Of a stretch of DNA of 64,000 nucleotides, positions 23,176 through 32,236 are shown piece after piece. Position numbers and translations under genes: made by a program. Position 1 is the first letter of the stretch. Each line of letters begins with the position of its first letter. Location: contig OZ014423.1 in assembly GCA_963965975.1 (NCBI GenBank), positions 248,001 through 312,000 of the forward strand. The letters run 5' to 3'. Source of the DNA: Xestospongia bergquistia (lineage: Eukaryota > Porifera > Demospongiae > Haplosclerida > Petrosiidae). The notes below the pieces were generated by a model. It did no database searches. It was not told the DNA's origin and saw nothing but the letters and a program-made list of their open reading frames with translations.

Positions 23176-23550
23176 TTTTCTGAAATATCTCTGACTAAAG
23201 TATGTTTATTTTTGAAGTTCAGGAAGCAGTTGTTGTTTTTTTGGTGTTTCAGTCACTTGGTTTTATTCCGTTCTTTTCTTTCCTGGCCTTTGGCTACGTT
23301 TTCATGTACTGAAAATGCAACCCTTGTCTCCAATGTTTTTTCTTCAAAATGTTTTTGTATTAGCCGCCTGACAAATGCGCATGCGTCAGAACACATGGAG
23401 AGAATAATAGATGATAATTAATTTTAAGATTATTGTTAATTATTAATTATTTTATAAAATCAATACTAAAATATTTAAATAATAAGGATATAAGAGATCG
23501 TTGTACACGTGAGAGTCAAACTCTAATACTAATAATATTGATATGTAGTA
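23176..23550. promoter_or_regulatory. CDC25 promoter region with NRF1-type site
   Basis: This holds the CDC25 upstream sequence and, at its far end, the 3' side of the claudin-like gene. TGCGCATGCGTC (23376-23387) resembles the NRF1 palindrome seen before PRC1, one position from consensus. The open frame on the + strand here (23164-23421) is most likely chance. Confidence 0.5.
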
Positions 23551-24833
23551 TTATTGTTGATAAGTCACATATCCTCCCATTGTAGGCTTATGTTGAGATG
23601 TAGGATAATAATAGGGCAATTCCTCCTCTTCCTCTTCCTCCTCCTCTTCTTCTTCCTCTTCTTCCTCCTCTTCTTCTTCCTCCTCTTCTTCCTCCTCTTC
23701 TTCTTCCTCCTCATCTTCTTCATCATCTTCCTCTTCCTCATCATCATCGCTGTCCTTTTCAGTAACAATAAATTGTTCATTAATATCTTCCATTTCTATA
23801 GTATTATCTTCATTTATATTTATGCCCATCTTGTCTAGTACATCAACTGTATAAAATATTGGTAAGAGAACTGTCAGTCTCCATGACAACAGGATAGGCA
23901 GAACTGATAAACAAGCACCTAATATATGTAATAAAACATTTATAGTAAATTACAACAAAAAATTGTCAGATAATAAAATAATTATTTTAATATAATTATC
24001 AAATTTCTTGTTTACTGAAAAAACATAAACAAATCATCACTAAATTATATTCATAATTCATCTATGAATATTCTTACCAACAACAAAGATATAAACTGAA
24101 TATTGAAGGCTGACAACTCCAGTATAACTCTCTAAATTGATATCATTTCGACTTGAATTGATAACTCGAACTTGTATTCTTGGATCACTAATACTATAAA
24201 TATAGAAATCACCAAAGACTGTTGCTACAATAAAAGAGACTGCCACTATGAAAATGAAAAAAACACATCTATATAAGAACTTGGATACATTGACAACAAC
24301 ACAATGTCATAGTTTTAACATTATATGTACCAATGACAAAACTAATAACATAGAATGTTGCTGGACCTCTCCACCATTCTTTTACAGCTTGATATGTACT
24401 GACAAATTCAAATGCCATGTTAGCTAATGTGAGTGGTATAGTTAGTAGCAGACAGAGGAGCAATATATAAAATGGAGTTAGATCAAATACACCATTGAAA
24501 CGATTATCTGTGGAAGAAAGCAATCTATTGATGGATTTACAAGTATAATTGTTTACATGAATAAAATGTATTAGTTATTAAAGCATTGCTTTCTCCGTCA
24601 ATTTTCTCAGAGCCCTGTATTAATCCAAATGTAATATTGCCCCTTGGTGAGTCCCCCAGAAACAAATCCATCTTTAATAAAACAATGAATAGTTATAACT
24701 TATCAATAAAGTACTCCACCTTAACCCAGCCTGGAGTAGCCATTGCAACAACAAACAATACGCCTGAGACAGAGCTAACAATTAGAGACAAAGTAGGCCA
24801 TACTAGCCTCTCAAACTCCAGTAGATTCAACAT
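23551..24833 (-). CDS. claudin/PMP22-like four-pass membrane protein with poly-Glu tail
   Basis: Exons join to a tetraspan of claudin-superfamily type: TM1 (TLSLIVSSVSGVLFVVAMAT) ends ATPGWVK, followed by an extracellular loop with NIT, then TM2 (FYILLLCLLLTIPLTLANMA), TM3 (ATFYVISFVIVAVSFIVATV) and TM4 (VVSLQYSVYIFVV joined to ACLSVLPILLSW). The cytosolic tail is extraordinary: an Asp/Glu block, then more than 25 Glu, then LPYYYPTSQHKPTMGGYV. The tyrosine cluster and end may be signalling or sorting motifs. I chose the ATG at 24831-24833, since the longer frame begins with TTG; the exon 1 donor GTGGAG (phase 0) gives the best join. The canonical claudin W-GLW-C-C loop is not clearly present, so the subfamily is uncertain. 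Confidence 0.7.
23612..23715 (-). repeat. coding GAG/GAA repeat (poly-glutamate)
   Basis: A mixed (CTC/TTC)n run on the + strand encodes more than 25 consecutive Glu in the tail of the claudin-like protein. Mixed GAG/GAA codons suggest selection for the residues rather than a young pure microsatellite expansion. Confidence 0.85.
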
Positions 24834-25020
24834 TTTCTTGCATTGGCGAGCCACACCCCAAAATTGGTTTGGAAAAGAGTAGCCACGCCCTTTCAATCGA
24901 GAGCTAAATTGTACACACGCAGGATTGAACAGTTTACTATTCTACTATTTAGAATGAATGATAAAAATGCAAAGTAGATTTGTACTTAACAAAGACATAT
25001 ACATTTGATGACAGTCATAC

Positions 25021-26159
25021 TCACTCCTCTGGTAAAGGAGGATGAGTAGACGCCCAATAACTTTCTACAAACAACTCTAAATTTTGACTGGCATCTTCAA
25101 TATGACTGTCAGTTAATACAAGAGAAAATTGATCAGGAGGCAAGTCGTATAACTGATAAGCAGCTCTTAAAAGTTCCTCTCTTTGTTTGGAATCTCGACA
25201 AGTATCTCGTATAAGTTTTTGTAATACTTGAAGTCGACTCACTTGAATATATACAATAATAGGATGAATCTCTAAATTAGCTATCTCTGAAGGAAAACTG
25301 GCATCACAATCTACAAAGACAAGACGATCATTCTTTCCTGCTTCATATACTTGAGTCTTTAATTTGTATGCTAGAGAAAGAGAATGAAATATAACAACAC
25401 AATTTTGGTTTTCTTCAACCTTGTTTTGGACTAAGAGAAGAGATAGACGTCTCAGGTTTGACTATAACCAGTCTATCTGAGAACTGTCTTCTTAAAAAAC
25501 CAATAAGTGCTTTTTGTAGCAGATCAGTAAGCTAAGAGAGAAATGAACAATAATTATTATATCTGAGTCCTTTACCTCAAATCCCTTTAACGATGGTCCC
25601 GTTAACATGATAGGACGTACAATAGGTGCTTTTTGATAAGCTGCTATTTGATAAGTCTAAGAGAAAATAATAAGACAATTCAGTAGATAAACTGACTAGT
25701 TCAGTATCACTTGTCCTGCGACGATCTACAATAGATTTTAACAACTTCTCACTGTATTAGATAAAATAAATCACACATTAATGTTACTAGATATTACAGT
25801 CCATACCAAGGTAGAAAACCTAGTCCTGAGTCGTGTCCTACTACTCGTCCAATTAACCATTCATTGGCATATTCCTGTTTAATGTGAAGATAATCTCCAA
25901 TATGAAAAGACAAGACAAATCCAGGTGCTGGACAATCCATAGCTACTTCTTCATCTATTCCAGCAAAATCGACCATAGCTTTCAAACTGCACTGAACATT
26001 ATTACTCTGTTGAAAAATAAATGAAGTTAATGAAAGGAGCTCCCCTATTACATTTCACTATCTTACATAAGCTCCAGCTAGAGCCTCTAGAGCTTCAGTT
26101 TCTCTTAATTGAGAACGAATTTCATTGAGTACAGTGGAAGAAGCTGAGGAGGCCATCAT
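25021..26159 (-). CDS. CACNB: voltage-gated calcium channel beta subunit
   Basis: Cytosolic MAGUK-type subunit that traffics and gates the CaV alpha-1 pore. The SH3 part is clear: CPAPGFVLSFHIGDYLHIKQ, YANEWLIGRVVGHDSGLGFL. The guanylate-kinase-like part follows in later exons (MLTGPSLKGFE), ending KLIRDTCRDSKQREELLRAA, PPDQFSLVLTDSHIEDASQN and LFVESYWASTHPPLPEE, which match the vertebrate GK end (EAYWKATHPP). The protein starts MMASSASSTVLNEIRSQL at 26159. It is short, with little beyond the conserved core, and lacks the long variable N- and C-termini of vertebrate forms. It is head-to-head with METTL3, with only 45 bases between start codons. Confidence 0.9.
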
Positions 26160-26204
26160 TACAAAGCCACACCCACTTTGCATGCAACCGCACCTTCAAA
26201 AAAG
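26160..26204. promoter_or_regulatory. ultra-short bidirectional promoter, CACNB/METTL3
   Basis: The 45 bases between two divergent start codons contain GCCACACCCACTTTGCATG and the palindrome TTGCATGCAA. The two transcripts probably start inside each other's coding sequence or have almost no 5' UTR. Confidence 0.6.
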
Positions 26205-27801
26205 ATGGCAGACTATCTGTGGCGAGCCATTCAAAGTCACAGATGGAAACATGCCAGATTTATGGGCAAGATAAGAAACAGAAAAAGACGAAGACTACGC
26301 CAGCTAAAGCAGGACGTAGATGAAATGGAAGATGAAAACATCCAATCACTCCTTCCTTCAAATCGTGACATCGAGCAGCGTCTTATAGAATCACTTCTAA
26401 GTCCATTTCTAGATCTACCGATAAGTGGCTATAATCTCATTGATAAGGAGCTGATAGCTAACTCATCAATAGATGACATACCAAATACATTACAAAAACT
26501 AGCTGCTCAAAGTTTGATTGTTCTACAACCAGATGGACATTCCATTGCCTCAGTAGATTTGGATAAATTGTCACGTGTTGCTGAGGTATCTGGGATGACA
26601 GGTAAAGTAGAGGGATTGCCTCGTTTTCAAACAGATAAAGATGAGGTGACGTGGTTACTAAATGCACCATCTGTACGAGATAAGGAGAACAGACGTGTTG
26701 GTGTTGAAATACAGGAACTCCTCAATACTAAGTCTGTTAAAGAGCAGTTGATGGTTGAGAGATTTCAAAGTGCTGGAGGGTCACAGCTTAGGGAATTTTG
26801 TCCTCGAAAGACGAGAGAGAACTGTCGAAGGTCAAGTGGGAGTGGTCGAGCATGTCCAAGATTACATTTTCGTAAGATTATTCAGTCTCACACAGATGAG
26901 AGCCTTGGTGATTGTTCCTTCTTAAATACTTGTTTTCACATGGAATCCTGTAAATTTGTACACTATGAGATTGATGAGACATTAGAAACAGAACCACATC
27001 AACGTACTTCTAAACGACCTCAACCTTCTCTCCAAGTCACAGGCACCAAATTGGTCCCTCCCCAATGGATCAATTGTGACCTACGTAACTTTGATATGTC
27101 CATATTAGGAAAATTTACTGTTGTCATGGCAGATCCTCCTTGGGACATCCACATGGAGTTACCATATGGTAATATCATTGTTCTCACATCTCCTATTTAA
27201 TGTGTATTGTTGTCACAGGTACAATGAGTGATGATGAAATGAGACAACATGCAATACCCATATTGCAGGATGATGGTTACATTTTTTTGTGGGTCACCGG
27301 TCGAGCTATGGAGTTAGGTCGAGAGTGTTTAACACTGTGGGGTTACGAACGAATTGATGAGATCATATGGGTAAAGACAAACCAGCTACAACGTCTCATC
27401 CGAACTGGACGTACAGGTCATTGGATAAATCATGGGAAAGTGAGCTCACTTGAATTGTTATTTATTTTATTCAGTGTATTGTTTAGGAACATTGTTTAGT
27501 TGGTGTGAAGGGAGAACCTAAAGGAATCAATCACGGCATTGACTGTGATGTTATTGTTGCAGAAGTTAGAGCCACTAGTCGTAAACCTGATGAAATATAT
27601 GGAGTTATTGAAAGATTGTCTCCAGGGTCAAGAAAAATTGAGTTGTTTGGTAGACAACACAACTGTCAACCAAACTGGCTAACACTTGGTAATCAGTTAG
27701 ATGGAGTACACATTCATGACCCTGATCTACGAAAAAGATTTTATGCCAAATATCCCGGTGGTATAGCTTTCCCTACTTCATCACAACCTACTATTGGATA
27801 A
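26205..27801 (+). CDS. METTL3: N6-adenosine-methyltransferase catalytic subunit
   Basis: Writes m6A on mRNA as the catalytic half of the METTL3-METTL14 complex. Two CCCH zinc fingers are visible ([11 protein letters not shown]...ACPRLHF and [19 protein letters not shown]). They are followed by the SAM-binding catalytic motif DPPW in [16 protein letters not shown], then [14 protein letters not shown]-type and [39 protein letters not shown], and [20 protein letters not shown] with [18 protein letters not shown]. The two introns are 27169-27218 and 27440-27486; the rest is uninterrupted. The start ATG at 26205 gives [12 protein letters not shown]. It appears complete and catalytically intact. 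Confidence 0.96.
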
Positions 27802-27914
27802 TGAGAGGACACATTCCTGTTCCAAATTGGACTCATTCCTGTAATTATTGATTTTTAAAATCTGAGGTTTAATTAATTTAAAGGGAATTGAGTGTCAGAA
27901 TTATGAGAATGAGA

Positions 27915-29204
27915 CTATTTATTAGACCTGTTATGTTTAATTCGTTCTGGTTGACAACGTGGACAAAACCATTTTCCTTTTGGTTTACTGGTCAGCCCGA
28001 CACATTGAAAGTGAAACCACTCGATTTCACACTACAAGCATAATATTAGTGGGTAGAGTTAATGTGGGCGTCACTTACCTCTTCATTATCACAACCAATC
28101 ATTTCACCAAACGAGACTTGATTACAAAGACAATATGTGGGTTCATCAGGGTCAATAGGTTCTGAGGTAAAATCAGGTTGTGGAATGACCACACCTGGTG
28201 GAATTAGTGGGAGGGGCTGGGACTCTTTAGCACTTGTTGTAGTGGTTCTATTGTGGGTGTGGTTTGAAGGGGAGGCAAACACAATTATAACAAGCTTACT
28301 TCTTTTTAACTTTCATTTTTTTCTTTGGTGGTTTGTTTGATGGTAATGTATTTGGTGCAGGCATTGGTACAACTATATCTTTCTTTTTATTACTGTCTTT
28401 AATTGGAGGGGTCATATTTAAAGGGGGAAGTTCCTCTTCATTATGTTCATGAGCTACATTACGAGATCGTTTCTGATGCCCTGTAGAGATGAAAAGAGTA
28501 AAACAATTATAAAAGTTTTTTTTTACTTTCTCCTTTCTTTCTGACTTCATTGAATTCACCTACACCTAAAACATTACATCATTATGACATCATACAATAA
28601 AAACTTGCCTGAAACAGAGCTAGAGTTTTTATAAATATGAGCAAGACTAGAACTTCTTGTACCAGTCAATTCATCTCTAGTTCTACAACTGTCCATTTCT
28701 TTTTCAGTCAAGAACAATTGTTGACTATATTCCTCTACCTTTACAATAAAAAATTTAATAATTAAAGCTATTGAAAGGTGTGGATGGATTAAGTTATGCA
28801 GGTATATTATTGATATTTCTCTCTTACCAAATCCAACATTTGGCTAGTCAATTCAACTTTCTCATTGCCAACTTCTCTCAGAGCTAACATAACTCGCTGT
28901 AACTTCATCAACCAATTTTGGCGTTCCCTACAAGTAACCACACCCCCTGATATAACAGCTTCACTCTTAGTTCTAACACACCGTGCTTCAGTCAATAAAT
29001 CTACAACAAGACACATGTATTATTGACAGCTATTAGGATAAATAATACCCTTTGTTTTGTTGTCTAGTTCCCAATATTGTGATATAACACGCTGTATATC
29101 CAGAGGTAAGGAATCCGTACCTAATAAAAAATAAACTATGACGTATTCTAACATGTTAGCTCCTTACACTCCAAATACTGCTCTAGAAATGCTTTAGCGG
29201 CCAT
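27915..29204 (-). CDS. ING: inhibitor of growth (ING) PHD-finger protein
   Basis: Chromatin reader that recruits histone acetyltransferase or deacetylase complexes to H3K4me3. The N-terminus starts [12 protein letters not shown] and continues with helical ING-domain sequence ([30 protein letters not shown]). A basic, disordered middle is rich in lysine ([17 protein letters not shown]). The C-terminal PHD finger is canonical: [50 protein letters not shown], followed by the basic tail RIKHNRSNK. All Cys4-His-Cys3 ligands are present. The N-terminal half is diverged, so which ING (1/2 or 4/5 type) is unclear. It is head-to-head with COQ2 (108 bases). Confidence 0.9.
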
Positions 29205-29312
29205 AAGTCACTGGTACTAGTAAACAGCTGGAAAAAGCAGTTTTTTTTTAATTAATGCACTTCAATGAATGTTAGGTGTGTCTGAGCAGCCCCACCCCCT
29301 AAATCATGAATA

Positions 29313-30566
29313 ATGATTACATCTTATTATCTCATTAGAGGTCTCCCCTGCAAGAGATGGAAACTATTACATAGACCTTCTATTTGTACTAGATATACTA
29401 CCTCTCTTCCTCAGAGTGGTTATGAAACACCGAAACCAACCATTGTGGACTCTTTTCCATTGTCATGGCAACCATACTTACGACTCATAAGATTGGATAG
29501 ACCAATTGGTTATTACCTATTGTTTTGGCCATGTGCTTGGAGTATAGGCCTAGCAGCTGAACCAGGGGAACTACCTAATATGGTTACCATGGCAACATTT
29601 GGCATAGGTAGTTTTGTAATGAGGGGTGCAGGGTGCATAATCAATGATCTTTGGGACAAAAACTATGACAGTAAGGTATATATAATTAATAAATACATCT
29701 ATAATTATGCGTATTTAGGTATTTCGTACTAGTAGCAGACCATTAGCTAGCGGACAGGTCACACCCTTACAAGGTCTAATCTTCCTTGGTGGTCAATTAA
29801 CAATAGGACTAAGCGTATTATTATCATTAAATCGTTACAGGTAATAATTATTACATATTATATAATATATTATATTATGTCTTTAGTATAATATTAGGTG
29901 CAATGTCACTACCTTTAGTTATTATATATCCTCTAATGAAACGATATACATTCTGGCCACAATTTATATTAGGTATATAATTATTATAATTGCTATGAAT
30001 ATTATTATCTTATTAATTGAGGGTTAACTTTTAATTGGGGAGCTTTATTGGGTTATGCTGCCGTCAAGGGTTATTGTGATTGGTCAGTTTGTCTGCCACT
30101 TTATACAGCCTGTGTTTCATGGACACTTCTCTATGACACTATCTATGCATATCAGGTAACCATGACAACATCTAAATAATTACATGGTAATGGACCAAAT
30201 GGTATAGGATGTTTCTGATGACAAGAAACTGGGTCTGAGATCAACAGCATTGAAGTTTGGGAATCAGGCTAAACCATGGTTGTCGTTATTTGCAGCTGTT
30301 ATGTCATCATCATTATTGATAGTTGGATTAAATGGTGGCCTGTCTTGGCCTTATTATATAGGAGTAGGTGTGGTTTCAACTCATTTAGCATGTCAGGTAA
30401 TATAATGTTATTATTACAGGGTCATGTCTTATATAATTATTTAATATAGATATCTTTTGTGAATTTATCTGATCCTGTGGAATGTTTGAAGACATTTAAG
30501 AGCAATAATTATATTGGAATTATTTTAATATTAGCAATAATTGCTGGATTTTTAAAGGAGTCATAA
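29313..30566 (+). CDS. COQ2: 4-hydroxybenzoate polyprenyltransferase, mitochondrial
   Basis: Inner-membrane UbiA-family enzyme that prenylates 4-hydroxybenzoate in ubiquinone synthesis. The N-terminus is basic and Ser-rich, fitting mitochondrial import. Conserved motifs are present: [20 protein letters not shown], the first Asp-rich motif [20 protein letters not shown] (NDxxD), [28 protein letters not shown], and the second Asp-rich motif [20 protein letters not shown]. Several membrane helices follow, ending in [14 protein letters not shown]. The start ATG is at 29313 and the stop TAA at 30564-30566. A decayed copy of its last exon lies just downstream. Confidence 0.95.
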
Positions 30567-30738
30567 TAATTTTATATAATTTATACATTCTTTGTCATTA
30601 ATTGATATGCCATGTTTTATCATTGGGAAATTATAAAGGAAGGAAGTATGTACTAATTAGTTGAAACAAAATTTATCCTGAATTAATAAATATAACTGTC
30701 AATACAATTAATTCTCTTAGTGTGTTATGTAGTCAAGA

Positions 30739-30852
30739 TCATGTCTATGATTTAATATAATAGAGATATCTTATGTGATCCTGTGAGCTCTTTGAAGACA
30801 TTTAGAAGTAATAATTATATTGGAATTGTTTTAATATTAGCAATAATTGCTG
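30739..30852 (+). pseudogene. decayed copy of the COQ2 last exon
   Basis: This region matches 30421-30546 in order: ATGTCT.TATTTAATATA, GAGATATCTT.TGTG, GATCCTGTG, then TTTGAAGACATTTA and AATAATTATATTGGAATT, TTTTAATATTAGCAATAATT. A few bases of the source (around GAATTTAT) are missing and the reading frame is not kept. It lies about 170 bases after the COQ2 stop, a tandem partial duplication. Confidence 0.8.
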
Positions 30853-30973
30853 TTAAAATTAATGCTAATATTGTCCAATGATATTTAAATTAATTACGCA
30901 TAATTATAATAGTAATTAGTAATAATTATTACTATTATAATTACGCGTAATTATTTCGAGCACTAATTAGAAA

Positions 30974-32055
30974 ATGTCTGGGATTTGGTCTGCAGAGTTG
31001 GCCTCTCGATTACCAGGTACTCCTGTAAGAGATGGGAGTGTAGTTAGTGAACAACCTCGAGGGCCTGTCACTAACAAGTTCAATGAGGAGTCATCTCCAT
31101 TATCGGTAGAAATGAAGTCACAATTCTTAGATCTTGATATGTTAATTGAATAGTGAGTGAGTGTTGTTGCTAGTTCTTATAATGGGACTTTTTCTAGTAA
31201 GATATTAGCGGAGCAACCAGTATCTGGTATATTTCTTCTACCATCAACAAAGTCTCTGTTAGGTAAGACACACCCACTCTTAATTACTCCAAATCTTTGT
31301 ACACAGAATGGCATGGAGTTATATTTTTACATAATGGTCCTTGGAAGGGAGGTCAGTTCCATTTCACTCTTTATATTCCAGATGGGTAAGATATAACCAC
31401 ACCTACCAATTATAAAGGTGACCCGTTTTCGTTAGATTTCCTCAGATAAGACCGATGGTGCGTTTCAAAACTGATGTTTATCATCCTTACGTTCATAGTC
31501 ATAACGGGTAACAAAAAGTGATATATTGTACAACTTGACTTTTCTCTAGTGCAATGAACATGTCGAGAACATTACCATTTTGGAGTCCCAAAGAAAATCA
31601 TATTCGGTAAATATAAGAATGTAAATTAGTTATATATTTTATTATTATATCTAGTGATGCGGTTGTTGCTATGAGAGAGTCTTTTTTAAAAGAAGAGTGT
31701 TGGAAAACAGGCAATAAAGAGGAAGACCTCATAATAAAGGAGAAAATTAGACAATGTGTTGAAAAATCCAAGAGAAACCAAAATAATGAAGGTAGTTTTG
31801 AGTATTGTATAAACCAACATTTATACCTTGTAGATCCTGATAGTATTCTATCTCTTGTGGGTAGTGATTCTGAGGATCAGGTGGTCACCAAAGCTCGCCA
31901 GCTATTACATCAAGGGGTACATTCATCTCTCTCCTTCTCATGATATCTCCCCTTCGTCACAGGAGCTACCAACAGAGGAGGTGAGCTCTCCTAGTGTCCT
32001 TGATCAACTGTCAGCTCAATTTAGTTGGTTTATTGACAAAGTAATGAAGATATAA
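30974..32055 (+). CDS. AKTIP: AKTIP/FTS-like inactive E2 ubiquitin-conjugating (UEV) protein
   Basis: FTS is an E2-fold protein without ligase activity that joins Hook proteins and FHIP to link cargo to dynein. Exons give EYKILAEQPVSGIFLLP, then EWHGVIFLHNGPWKGGQFHF, TLYIPDGFPQIRPMVRFKTD and VYHPYVHSHNGAMNMSRTLP, which follow the UBC fold with the N-terminal features of AKTIP. The catalytic Cys position has no Cys, as expected for a UEV. A charged C-terminal extension ends SWFIDKVMKI. The first splice (donor at about 31151) is best joined to the acceptor before TAAGATATTAGCGG, giving a 45-base intron. The start ATG is at 30974 and the stop TAA at 32053-32055. Confidence 0.8.
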
Positions 32056-32061
32056 AACAAT

Positions 32062-32236
32062 GAACATAAAATAATATTATCACATATTACATGTACAGCT
32101 TTCTAATATATCTGCTCTAGATGTCATAATGATGTCATAATGATAAAACATGTACAGCTTTCTAATATATCTGCTCTTAATGATGTCATGAATATAAAAT
32201 AATATCACATATTACATGTACAGCTTTCTAATTGAG
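32062..32236. repeat. tandem duplication at the shared 3' ends of AKTIP and synaptojanin
   Basis: ACATGTACAGCTTTCTAAT occurs three times (about 32089, 32148 and 32214). The longer unit AAAATAATAT...CACATATTAC precedes the first and third, and ATATCTGCTCT follows the first two. ATGTCATAATG is also repeated. The last copy runs up to the synaptojanin stop codon. Confidence 0.85.

Noticed and set aside
23554-23838. Leu/Phe-rich open frame opposite the poly-Glu run
   Set aside because: It is the complement of GAG/GAA repeats of the claudin-like gene, which read (L/F)n on the other strand.
31152-31172. A 21-base intron in AKTIP (GTGAGTGAGTG...GCTAG)
   Set aside because: Joining to the later acceptor before TAAGATATTAG gives a normal 45-base intron and a better match to the family (EYKILAEQPVSG).
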